Shown piece by piece: positions 1 through 10,189 of a DNA stretch of 64,000 bases. Below the pieces are notes generated by a model. That model was not told the origin of the DNA, did not search any database, and saw only the letters and a program-made list of their open reading frames with translations. Numbering within the stretch: the first letter of the stretch is position 1; each line of letters starts with the position of its first letter. Made by a program: the position numbers and the translations under genes. Where the stretch lies: positions 539,119 to 603,118 of the forward strand of contig MNCI01012686.1 in NCBI GenBank assembly GCA_015680685.1, in the 5' to 3' direction. The stretch is from Gnetum montanum. Its lineage: Eukaryota; Streptophyta; Gnetopsida; Gnetales; Gnetaceae.

Positions 1-1330
1 ATAGTATCACAGAGATATTGGAAGATTTGCTTCATTTTAACCCATTGTTATTTTCCTAGATTAGACATATACTTTCTAATGTTTTTAACAATGTAAGTAA
101 TATCACATCTAGTAGGGACCATTGCATATATTAAACTACTAATAGCACTAGCATCCAATATTTTAACCATGATCTCTTTTTCTTCTCTTGTCTTTGGACA
201 TTGTTCAACTAAAAGTTGGATATCAATTTCATAAGGTGTAGTCATAAGTTAGCAATCTTGCATATTAAAATTTTTAAAGATAGTTTCAACATATGGATAC
301 TGTCCAAGCCAAAGCCTTTTATTAACCTTGTCTCTTTTAATTTTTATACCCAAAATCTTTTGTATAATACCAAGATCATTTATCTCAAATTGAAAAGATA
401 GATAAAGTTTTAACTTCTAAATATCATGTATGTCATTACTAGGTATTAACATGTCATCAATATATAGTAGTAAGATAATAGATTTTTCACTTTTATTTTT
501 AACATACATACAAGAGTCTTCTACACTTCTAATGAAGCCAAGTTTTATCATGTGTTCATTAAAATTTTTATTTTACATCCTTGGTGCTTGTTGAAGCCCA
601 TATAATGATTTTAATAATTGACACCCTATATGCTTTTATTTTGGTTGAAACAAATAGATTTCTTCCTCAAGATCACTATTGAGGAATGTTGTTTTCACAT
701 CCATTGATTCAAGTTCATGATCATAAATAGCTATAATGGATAATAACGATCTTATGGATGTTAATTTAACTACTGGAGAAAAAAATTTCATCATAATTAA
801 TTCTTTTTTTTTAAGAATATTCTTTAGTGATGAGTTGAGCGTTGTATTGTTTTCCAAATTTTATCCTATACACCAATTTATTTGCAATGGATTTCCTATC
901 TGGTGGAAGTTCAACCAATTTCCATGTTTTATTTTTATAAATTAATGACATTTCAACATTCATGTCTTATTTCCATTCTATGTTTTTCATGGATAAACAT
1001 GTTTCATCATATGTTGAAGGTTAATCATTTTCAAGAAACAATACATATTCCCTACATGTAATGGTAATCTTCTTATATGTGTTAAACATCTTAAAGGTTC
1101 ATCTTCACTAAAACTATTTTCTTCCTCTTCATGTTGTTCCTCCTCATCTACCATGCTATCACCATCTTGTTTATTAGGGGTAGTATCCCTAGCTAAAGGA
1201 GGATGACCCTCAAAAATTTCATTATTAATTTTAATAGGTACATACATAGGAGTTACAATATTTGAAGGAGTTTTAGTATTTGAAGATTCATCCTTCATAT
1301 ATTCACATTTTTCTCTAAAGATGACATCTC
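1..1330 (-). pseudogene. Copia A reverse transcriptase / RNase H remnant
   Basis: Minus-strand translation gives the copia RT start (SPVVKLTSIRSLLSIIAIYD at about 740-830) followed by MDVKTTFLNSDLEEEIYLFQ, the conserved MDVKTAFLNG block with its catalytic Asp. Further downstream, near 50-250, comes the segment before the RNase H domain. The linker from integrase to RT (987-1298) is acidic and matches the copy at 56524-56754. Several stops and frameshifts split the frame, so no functional enzyme is made. Confidence 0.8.
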
Positions 1331-1379
1331 GATTATAAATAACCCTTTTAGTTTTGGGTTATACAACTTATGTGCTTTG

Positions 1380-2160
1380 ACACTATCCATAGCCAATAAA
1401 AATACACTTGATAGACTTAGAGTCTAATTTGAACCTGTCAAAATTTGGAACATGTACATAAGCTTCACAACCAAAAATCTTCAAATAATTTAAATTTATA
1501 GATCTACCACTCCAAACTTCTTTTGGATTTTTTTTTGTCAAGTGCTGATAAAGGAGATCTATTGATAAGATAGCATGCAATTATTGCTAATTCATCCGAT
1601 AAATGCTTGTTAAGTTAAATTCACTAAGCATACATTTGGCACATTCCATCAATGTTCAATTGAAGCACTCTGCTACTTCATTTTTTTAGGAGTCCTTGAA
1701 ATGATCTTTTACCTTTGAATACCTTGTTCTTTATAGAAAGCATTACATTCATTTGAGCAAGAATCACTACCATTGTCAATTCTTAGAATTTTGATTTTTT
1801 TCCTGAATAATTCTCAACAAGAGCTTTGAATTTTTCAAATACTTCAAATTTATGTTTTAATAAATAGATCCAACTCTTTATAGAATAATCATCAATAAAA
1901 GAAGCATAATACATAGCACCTCCAAAAGAACTTGCTCTAATGTCTTTAATTTGTTCACATACATCACTATGTATTAGTTCTAATATCTAAATAGATTTAG
2001 TATTAATTTTTTAAAAATTATGATGCCTCTATTTACTAAGTAAATAATGATGGTAGAAATCTATTGAATCTTTTAAAAACTTAAATTTACCTTGCTTGTA
2101 AAGTTCCTTAAGTAGTTTTTTACCAAGATATTTCATTCTTTTATGCCATAAATCAATACT
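1380..2160 (-). pseudogene. Copia A integrase remnant
   Basis: Minus-strand reading gives the C-terminal integrase block: KEVWSGRSINLNYLKIFGCE, then YVHVPNFDRFKLD and KCIFIGYG (1383-1580). This is the usual copia sequence after the catalytic core. The core itself (about 1600-2000) is readable only in short pieces between stops. It matches the better preserved copy at 55740-56520 nearly block for block. Confidence 0.75.
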
Positions 2161-3323
2161 TGAATTCAAATCATCAACAACAAATGCACTCAATTTCTAT
2201 TTTAATGTCTTAGCTTCTAATTTATTTAACTTTCTTATTTTTATTCGAGTAGCCAAAGGAGATGCACTGTGCAATATTGAACATTTTCCACCTTCAAAGA
2301 TAATAGTTAGTCCCGCATCATTCAATTTACTTACAGATAAAAGATAGTTAGTAAAAGCTAGAACATGATGTACCTTAGGAATTGATTTAGCTACACTATT
2401 ATTAAACTGAATCTTTACCTTTACATTACCTATAACTTTGCACAACCATCATTACCCAATCTTAACAATTTTGATATAAGAAAAAGTATACTCACTGAAC
2501 TAATTAACATGTGAAGTATAGTGATGAGATGGACCCAAGTCCACATACCATGAATATGTATTAGCATTATCAAAAGATGACACAACATATAAATATCCCT
2601 CTATAGTAGGAGAAATTTTATTATTTTTTGGTACATTATCCTCTTTGCCCTTTTTAGCAAGGGCTTTATAATCTTTCTTTACATGACCAACTTTACCATA
2701 ATTCTAATACTTAGGTGTCTTCTTTACAAATTTTTGAGGCTTATTCTTAAATTGAAATCTCTTAATAAATTTTAGCTTTACATCATTTTTGATAAATAAA
2801 ACATCATTTTCAAGAGTAGAAGTTTTTCTTCTTGCTTCCTTGGATAATAACTAACTAATAATATTATAAAAAATAAAGCTAGTAAATGTATTACTTACAA
2901 CCATCACAAATGTCTCCCACAAATATGGAAGCATGTTGAGGAATGTGATGTAGTGATCTTCCTCATCCATTTTCACCCCTAATAGATTGCAATTGATAAA
3001 ACAACATATTAGTAGTGTTTAAGTATTTTGCAATAGTTGTACCTTCAACCATTTTACATTCATATAATCACTTCTTTAAAAAATAACTTATTTGTTTAGG
3101 ATTTTATTTGATGTAAAGCTTGTAGTTTATTCCATAAATCCTTAGTAGAAAAAATATTAGAAACATTAAGAAATATTGAATTTGATAGATATAAATGAAT
3201 GGTACTTATCTCTTTTAAGTTTAATTTTTTTTTCATTTTTCATCAGAGACTTTATTTGGCTTCATTCCTACCATTGTATTATGCTTATCTTTTTCAATCA
3301 AAAGATCCTTCATTTTAATCATT
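2161..3323 (-). pseudogene. Copia A gag-protease remnant (main part)
   Basis: In minus-strand order this holds the gag core, a degenerate CCHC knuckle (about 2650-2720; YGKVGHVKKDYKALAKKG, Cys replaced by Tyr), the protease start (about 2515-2560) and the protease end (2197-2445, with VHHVLAFTNYLLSVSKLNDA, the block before integrase). The first gag codons lie across the LINE at 9633-9680. There is no continuous frame. Confidence 0.75.
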
Positions 3324-3339
3324 CATAGTTCCTAGTTAG
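3324..3339. repeat. Target site duplication of LINE A (left copy)
   Basis: The 16-bp sequence catagttcctagttag occurs here and again at 9617-9632, flanking the LINE. Removing the LINE and one copy rejoins the copia A gag frame (NSLTKIKIEKFN ... ELWMIKMK), which confirms the junction. A perfect duplication of this length is typical of target-primed LINE insertion. Confidence 0.9.
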
Positions 3340-3349
3340 GGGAGGGAGT

Positions 3350-3364
3350 GGGGGGGGGGGGGGG
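3350..3364. repeat. Homopolymer G tract at LINE A 3' end
   Basis: Fifteen consecutive G lie between the target duplication and the solo LTR, inside a wider G-rich stretch (3339-3373). On the LINE strand this is a poly-C tail position. The length may be affected by sequencing. Confidence 0.9.
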
Positions 3365-3378
3365 TGTTGGGGGTGTTA

Positions 3379-3919
3379 TGTCACATCCCCATTTTCAAAT
3401 GATGTTGTTGCCTAATGAAGATGGTGCCTCTTTATAACAAGTGTTATTGTCATCTTAATAAGACCCGAAAGGATGCATCATAATAACAAAGGCATTTATA
3501 CTTGGGGTTAAAGGTTGTGCCAGCATGGAATGGCAAAGCTAGTATAGGCAAGTCATGAGGTGGTGGAGCTGGTATAGGCAAGTCATGGGAAGCTAGGTGA
3601 AGTGGGACAGGAAGAGGACTGGCCATCCCTTCTGGCTAGGTTATAGGCCTAACCATGGTGGTAGTACTAGATTCCTTCTAAGGGATAAATGCCAAAGGAA
3701 GAAAACCCCGAGGAACACTCTAAGATAAATCCAAATATGCTGTTCTATATTAATAAAGCATTATTTTCTTCCTATTTTTGCATTTTTCCTATTATTTCCT
3801 TTATACATAATGTCAAATATCACTTATATTTTGCATTTGGTATATTTTCTTTGTACACATAATATCTAATATATCATATATTTAATGTTTTCCTTGACAT
3901 CCAAGGATGGGATGTCACA
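3379..3919. mobile_element. Solo LTR in LINE A 3' region
   Basis: The segment begins tgtcacatcccc and ends gggatgtcaca, the inverted TG...CA ends of an LTR. It is flanked by tgtta (3374-3378) and tgcta (3920-3924), a 5-bp target duplication with one mismatch. There is no coding sequence, primer site or second LTR, so it is best read as a solo LTR left by recombination between two LTRs. An aataaa at about 3754 would suit plus orientation. The superfamily cannot be told from the LTR alone. Confidence 0.75.
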
Positions 3920-3949
3920 TGCTAGACCCCCAAAAAGCAAGTTTTATTA

Positions 3950-6900
3950 ATAGAAAAAGAGCATCAAATACATAATCAACATCAAGCCATATAGATTAGA
4001 TATAGAAGGAAAAAAATATAGAAGGGAAGCTTAATGAACTAGGGATGGTACGCAGGGAAATATCCTTAAACATAATCGATCCTAAAGGGGTGGAACATAA
4101 TCTAAAGATCTACCATCCATCAAGGATCAACTAAAAATGGGAGTATAAGAAAAGTGGTAGAACCAAACAAAGTAGATAGCACTCAAAATTATAAAGAGAG
4201 ACTCCTATGCTGTGATTCCTATTGAAGAACGTTTCTTGGACTCATGGATCTACCCCAAGGCTACAATAGATGAATCAACTTATTAATGTCCAACTTGATC
4301 TTTGAAGCTTAAGATATGATTTGATAGTGAACAAGGCATTGTATTTGCAATTTTTCCATAACAGTCAGATGATAGATATTTGAATGTTCATTCCTCTAAA
4401 AATGAATAGTATATCTATGCTTCCCAATATAATATAAAATAATGGGCCTAATAACCTTTTAAAGAAATTTGAAATTCACAGAAGTGGTAGGCAAAAAGCC
4501 AAACATAATGTCATCTTGAGAAAGTTTTCATGATTGGATAACTATGGAAGCCCATCCCCATGTATGTTGAGTGAAAGGGAAATGCCAAGAAACATGAGAA
4601 AAATCCTCTATTCCATCATAGAGAAGGAAATTATAAGTGTGAATCTAAAGGTATTCAAGGGGCTTGTCAATGGGTAGACCTTACTGAAGGAGACACCAAA
4701 GAAACTATTGAATTTTTGGAAGAGTTGGAAGTTTCCAAATACATTTGAAGAGGGAGATCCAAAATTGCTCAAACTCTTGTTTGTGCTAAGACCTATTACA
4801 TTGTTGAATGAAAATTAAGGAATAAGGCAAAATTTTTGACCCATTAGTTCACTCAAGGCCATGAAAAATACTTTGTATCAAAATGTCCAGTTGCAAATAT
4901 TAATGAATAAAATTATAGACTTGATCCAAGCAATGTTGCATTACTTTGGAAGCATCATATAAATTTTTAAATGCTTCCCAAGAAATCCATTAGTCTATGA
5001 GACAAAGAAAACTAATAGAATTAACTTCCTTTTGATACCAAGAAGTAGTTATGTTAGCATTTGTAGTGGCAAGAGGAGTAGGTGACAAGGGTAACCACTA
5101 GGGGCAAAGCTTAGAAAGAAGAGTAGGATTGATCTTGACATTAGTCTAATTGATATAATGGTGTAAAGCCTACTAAGCCCTCCAAATGCTTTTGAAGACA
5201 TGAGACCTAGGAATAATAATAGTATGGGGAGAGAGAATCCAATTTATGAAATGGATTTCTTTTCAAAAAGGCTTATTTTTGGGAGACACTTGTTGGAGCC
5301 TTAATTGGAGGAGACTCCCAATAATGTAAAGGGTATCTAGATGTTGGACCAATCACTTAGTGACTAAGGTGAGCCCTTGTTTGAAAGAATCCAAAAGGTC
5401 TAAACCACTCCTATTTTTAGGAAGAGTAAAAATGTTCCAAGAAACATGATGAAAACCTTTTTGGGAGTCTTTAAACGACCACATGAAGTCCCAAAATAAT
5501 CCTTCTAGCTTCTAATAACAACTTGGGAGGAAGCCCAGCATGAAGAATAATACACATGAGTAGAAGCACAAATAGATTTATAGACAAGGTACTTGCATGC
5601 AAGAGTAAGGGGTTTAGGCTTTCATTTTTCAATTTTATTTTGAACATGAGAAATTACTTACTCCTAGGAGATTGAAGTAGGACCTCTAAAATGGAGGGGA
5701 ATTCCAAAAATCTTAATGATATCTTGATCCTAAATAAGCTTCTAGTTATAATTAGGAAAATGACTAATTATTATTAAAACTATGAATAGAATATTTATTC
5801 TAATTAATAGTGGAGCTAGAGCAAGAGTAGTATTGCTCCACTTGAGACAAGAGTTGTAAATTAGCAACGGTGCTTTGAATAAGGAAAAAGAAGTCATTGT
5901 CAAAATGCATATTAAGAAGCTAATGTTCAAGGAAAGAGAGATGAACCCCAGTGATAACCTTATTCTGAATATCATAGTTTAGCTAATGATAGAGAAAATC
6001 AGTTGTAATGATAAATAGGTAAGGGGTAAGGGAACATCCTTTCCTCACTGACCTATGGATAGAGAAGGGAGAGGTTGTACCAAAGGTAGTAGGTATTCTC
6101 ACAGTAGCATCCAAGAATAAACATTTCACCATATGTAGGAACTTGGGACCAAAACCTAGTTTAGTCATGATCTATATAATGAAGTCTCACTTAATATTAT
6201 TGTAGGCCTTTGCATAATCAAGCTTCATTAAGAAAGAATATCTTGACTATCATCCTCTATCCATTGAAGACCTTCCTAGGTAGTAACCACATCATTTAGA
6301 ATGTATCTACCTAGAAAAAAGCCTGTTTTCTTAGAAAATATAATATTACAAAGAATTTGCTTCAAGTGTAAGGCTAAGCACTTGACCCATATTTTATATA
6401 CCATGTTAAGAAGAGTGATGGGTAGCTAATTGGAGATACAAGTAGGATCCCTAGATTTAAGTAGAAGACAAATAATCCCTTGATTTAAATTTGGCCCTAG
6501 GGAACTAGTAAGGATAGCCTCTCTAATGACTTGGAAGAGATCATTGCCAACAAGATCCTAATGATTCTAAAAAAATTCAAGGGGGAAACCATCAGAAATG
6601 GGTGCCTTCCTGGGACTTAGTTTAAAACAAGCCTATTGAAGTTTGCATAAAATGGGCAAAGGAGAAGAGCTATTTAGATACTTGAAAAATTCCTTACAGT
6701 GTTCATCTTGAATAATTAACCAAGTAAGTCTACTCTTTATTAAGGCACTTTATTCCTTGTCGACATCCCATTTTTGGAAGGCTAAGTGGGCTCTAGCTAA
6801 CTTCCCATTAACTTGAGAGTTGAAAGGATCTTAAGCTAATTGATTAGTAAGGTGTTCAATAGTAAAGATGATGTTGTTATACTCTTGTTTAGCACAAGAG

Positions 6901-7780
6901 GCCACTTTCTTATCATAATAGAGTACAAAATTCTACACTCTACAAGTAGTATGATGCCATCATTAGATTCAATCCACTTGACCTAAGGACCTAGGTTCAA
7001 CATTCCAAAGGCTTGATAGAAGTTGTTGGACGAGAGGAGAAGAAAACTAGTTATAGGGTAATTGAAAAAGATGGAAATTATGTTTGTGGTGGCTACCATG
7101 AATTTGAATAGACATAGTGATGGGAGAATGATTTGATAAGGTTACGTGTTGATGAACAACAGTAGCAAAAGAAGCCTGCCGAAAAGAGAGAGTGGAAAAA
7201 TAAAACTTATCTAACCGATTGTAGATGCGAGCCTATCCAAGATGAAGATTACTCCAAGTGAATATATGAAGAGAGTTACAAGTAGTAGCATAAACACCAT
7301 TAGAAAGATAGAACCTTTTCTTAAAATTTGCCCATGATTGAAACTCACAATTTGGAAGTTTGAAAAACATCCCCTAGCTTATCACAAGAGAATTCTATCA
7401 TATTAAAATCACCTTAAAAACTCTAAAGTATAGAAGAAAGATAATGGGCTAATTCCTACCATAGAAGGAGATGTTCAGTAGGATCATTAGGGGCATAAAT
7501 TGAATAAATACCGAAAGGACCATGTGAGGAGAAGATAGCCCAAGAAACTCTATGGCCAGAATCTGAACTATTTTGAATGATTTTGTCTTTCCAATAAGGT
7601 GAAAAGAGAATGGGTGCTCCACCTTTTCCACACACATGGGAAGTAGCAAGAGATGATGAGTAAGGAAGAAACCAATGGGCTAAAAGAGATAATTGGTAAG
7701 ATAAAATCTTAATTTCTTGAAAAAGAACAAAATCAAAAGAAACATTTAAACTAAAGAGAAAGTTACTTGCATGTTTACAT
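3950..7780 (-). pseudogene. LINE A ORF2 remnant (endonuclease, reverse transcriptase)
   Basis: In minus-strand order there is an endonuclease tail (7449-7649; VEKVEHPFSFHLIGK, then the equivalent of GIYSIYAPND split by frameshift). The reverse transcriptase follows, with the segment GFGPKFLHMVKCLFLDATVR and the motif RKGCSLTPYLF (5983-6168; L1 consensus RQGCPLSPYLF). The catalytic FADD box has decayed to FDND near 5900. The 3' third (3950-5700) is poorly readable and corresponds to the C-terminal region and 3' UTR. Many stops make it non-functional. Family assignment rests on the RT motif and domain order. Confidence 0.78.
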
Positions 7781-7823
7781 CAAAGCCTATTAGTTAGGCC
7801 TTGGACATTCCAAGATAAGAGGT

Positions 7824-9001
7824 TTATGGGGAAGCAAAGTATGTTTCTAATAAATGGACTTTAGATGATTCTAAATTTGAAGTATCAACTTCCATTGTGT
7901 GTGAGAAAATGAAAAAGCAATTGCTTGTAGTAATGGATAGAGAAGGATTGTTCATGAAGGGAGAAGTAAAAGATGGAGTTGTAGTGGAGGATGCTTTAAC
8001 TCTTTTCCTTCCACCACCCTTTACAAACTTCTCTCTGAATACTAAGTCCTTGAATAGCTTTGAAGGAGTGACTTGTGCTTTAGAGGCAACCTTTATGATT
8101 GGAGCAAATTGTGACACTTGTGACTTAGAGGGGTTGGACGAGGAGGAAGGCTTTGATACATTTTTAAATGAAGTTTTAAATTTGAAATTTTCTGGTGATG
8201 GATGGAATTTTGGAGTAGCTAGGGAATGGTTTTTTAAAATATTGACTACTTGTTTTTTCTTGGCTAAGTAGGGACATGTAGAAATATTATGCTTAGTCCA
8301 ATGATAGTAGCTATAGGAATTGGGAAGATAAAAGTAATCAAATTTTTGAGTAAAAGAGTTTCCTCCAACTACAAGGGGTAGGGAGTTCTTCCAATGAGAG
8401 GTATTAAGTTTGATAGAGTAATGATGAAAATAAATTCCATTAACCTTAATACCAAGTTCTAAAATGATATGGTCAAGCATACACACTATGTTCCTCTCTA
8501 CGGAAGAAAAGATTAAGGGAAGGTTTAGCAACTAAACATAGTAGGGGATAATATTGTAAGATAGATCATTAACATTGAAGTTAGATTTCCAAGAATGTGT
8601 GATGAGAATTGCATTATGTGCTGGAAAAATTTGGATTAAGAGAGCCTTCTCAGGTTGAGAGGCCTCAGAAAGTTCTGCTAGAATAAAATTTAAGGCATAG
8701 TAACACGTGTGAGAGACTTGAATACCTTGGGACTATAGGATATTTTTTATTTACATATTAATACTCATTGAATGGGGTAGAAAACCCACTATCTAAAGAA
8801 AGATGAAACATGTAGTGAAATCCTTAGAAACAACATAAAAAATGTCATCAAGAAGGAGAAAATTAATAGTAGGAGAGTTGGGGGTACTTCCCTAGAGTGA
8901 AGGAGTAGAAGCATTGGGTGGATCATCCATGATGTAGCTTGGAAGAAGCCCAGCAAAGCATTTAGACAACATAATGACTTTAAAGTAGAATGTAGCAACA
9001 T
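7824..9001 (-). pseudogene. LINE A ORF1 remnant (nucleic-acid binding, CCHC-like)
   Basis: The longest open piece (7824-8531, 235 codons) contains a decayed zinc-knuckle region (YYHWTKHNISTCPYLAKKKQ; plant L1 ORF1 normally has CxxCxxxGHxxxxCP here) followed by a Ser/Pro/Lys-rich tail. An upstream piece (8789-9001) is the probable N-terminal domain in another frame. The order ORF1 then endonuclease then RT fits plant L1. The plus-strand ORF over the same bases (7897-8271) is a shadow. Confidence 0.65.
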
Positions 9002-9016
9002 GTGCTACAAAGAGAC

Positions 9017-9616
9017 CTCAAGCAAAGTGTAGAGAGAGAATTCACAGATTAATGTTGACCAATCGAATTGAGTGAGCACTCTAGTAGGTATTATTGCTAT
9101 TACTGCTAGTGCAAACAAACTTAGTGTAAAAATAGGTGGGCATGCATAGATTTGGATGTGCTATCAAAGAACATAGAAAGGGGAAAGAACTTGCTCAAAT
9201 ACCATACAGTTGCATTCCAAGATCAAGTTCAAGTGTAGCTACAGTAGCAACCATCAGGTAGTGTAAGGCAAACTAATGGTGCTATGGTCATGTAGATATC
9301 CTACACACAGAACCACATAGAAATCTCAAAATGTAAGGATTTCTTGAGAAAAAAGGGTCACAACCAAATCCCCCTATTGCAATCAAGAGAAACCACCTAT
9401 GCAGCCCATCACTGGGATGGAAAAAGTGGAGAGCATAACATTAGAGGCTACGTAAGAAGAATAGAACTAGCACCATGGTAGCATGATAGTGAAAAATCTA
9501 TCCATTTCTACCAAAGGAAACCCTCTACATACCATTTTCTCAAACAAGCCATGCTTATAAAAGCATCCATCATCTAATTTTGTGTATGAGCAGATGTAGG
9601 GGTTAATGGGCATGTC
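9017..9616 (-). other. LINE A 5' UTR
   Basis: About 600 bp lie between the ORF1 remnant and the target duplication, with no coding potential or repeats that I can see. From its position this is the LINE 5' UTR. Confidence 0.5.
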
Positions 9617-9632
9617 CATAGTTCCTAGTTAG
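9617..9632. repeat. Target site duplication of LINE A (right copy)
   Basis: This is the second copy of catagttcctagttag, identical to 3324-3339. Confidence 0.9.
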
Positions 9633-9680
9633 ATCTGTTGAATTTTTCAATCTTAATTTTGGTCAAAGAGTTAGTTAAGA
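9633..9680 (-). pseudogene. Copia A gag N-terminus
   Basis: Minus-strand translation gives NSLTKIKIEKFN, matching the gag start of the copy at 54499 (MTNSLSKIEIEKFNKSNYK). The ATG has decayed to TTA at about 9675. The rest of gag continues at 3323 across the LINE. Confidence 0.75.
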
Positions 9681-9730
9681 TTCCCCCTGTAAACACTTAG
9701 ATAAACAAAAAACTATTTATGTGGAACCTT

Positions 9731-9742
9731 TCTCTGATACCA
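9731..9742 (-). promoter_or_regulatory. Copia A primer binding site (tRNA-Met type)
   Basis: The minus strand reads TGGTATCAGAGA two bases inside the LTR end. Plant copia elements use TGGTATCAGAGC, complementary to initiator tRNA-Met, for minus-strand priming. One base differs. Confidence 0.8.
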
Positions 9743-9744
9743 AT

Positions 9745-10181
9745 TGTTATTCTCAATCTCTTGCATATAATACTAATAAATTTTTAAGATAAAAATGAAG
9801 AATAATACAAAAATTGATAAGACACAAAGTTATCCTAGTGAAAACCTTCATGGTAAAAAAAAAAAAAAAAACCCAATAAAAATTAGTTCCTAGACTATTA
9901 GCAATAGCAAAACTTCAAGATTGAAGCACAAAGATAAGTAATGATATAATTGAGAAGAATTATAGGTGAGGATTATATCTTAGGAATTGACAATTTTTGT
10001 TTCAAGGATGCTCCTTGGAAGCTCTTTATATATTGCTCAAGTTACAAATATAAACCTAAAAATAAAGGCAATAAGCTAATTTATTTTAGTACGGGATTGA
10101 TATTGATAATAAAAGATAATACATTAATGAAAAAATTAAAAATCACCATGAGAAAATCATGGTAGAGGATGGAACAAATCA
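9745..10181 (-). repeat. Copia A 5' LTR
   Basis: On the minus strand it starts TGATTTGTTCC and ends GAATAACA, directly before the primer site. It aligns by eye with the LTR at 54053-54434, including a shared block around TTTGTAACTTGAGCAATATA and another around ATGAAGGTTTTCACTAGG. A 17-A run lies at about 9857 (plus strand). Confidence 0.78.
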
Positions 10182-10189
10182 TGGTTGGA

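Larger units (their letters stand above)
3340..9616 (-). mobile_element. LINE A: L1-type non-LTR retrotransposon
   Basis: This is a near full-length plant L1-type LINE on the minus strand, with its 5' end at 9616 and 3' end at 3340, bounded by a perfect 16-bp duplication. ORF1 remnants lie at 7824-9001 and ORF2 endonuclease-RT remnants at about 4200-7780. Its 3' end holds a solo LTR (3379-3919). Instead of a poly-A tail, the end next to the target duplication is C-rich on the element strand (15 G on the plus strand at 3350-3364). Stops and frameshifts in every domain show it is inactive. Confidence 0.88.
1..10181 (-). mobile_element. Copia A: Ty1/copia retrotransposon, 3' part outside window
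   Basis: Read on the minus strand this element has a 5' LTR (9745-10181), a Met-tRNA type primer site, then gag, protease, integrase and reverse transcriptase/RNase H in copia order; the 3' LTR lies beyond position 1. It is interrupted inside gag by the LINE at 3340-9616. It is the same family as the plus-strand copy at 54053-57465: both share the linker beginning SSNTKT and the stretch GHPPLARD. Reading frames are broken throughout, so it is an old dead copy. It was itself inserted into the reverse transcriptase region of copia B. Confidence 0.85.

Noticed and set aside
7897-8271. 124-codon plus-strand ORF
   Set aside because: It is antisense to the LINE A ORF1 remnant, where the minus frame carries the knuckle-like region; no motif of its own.
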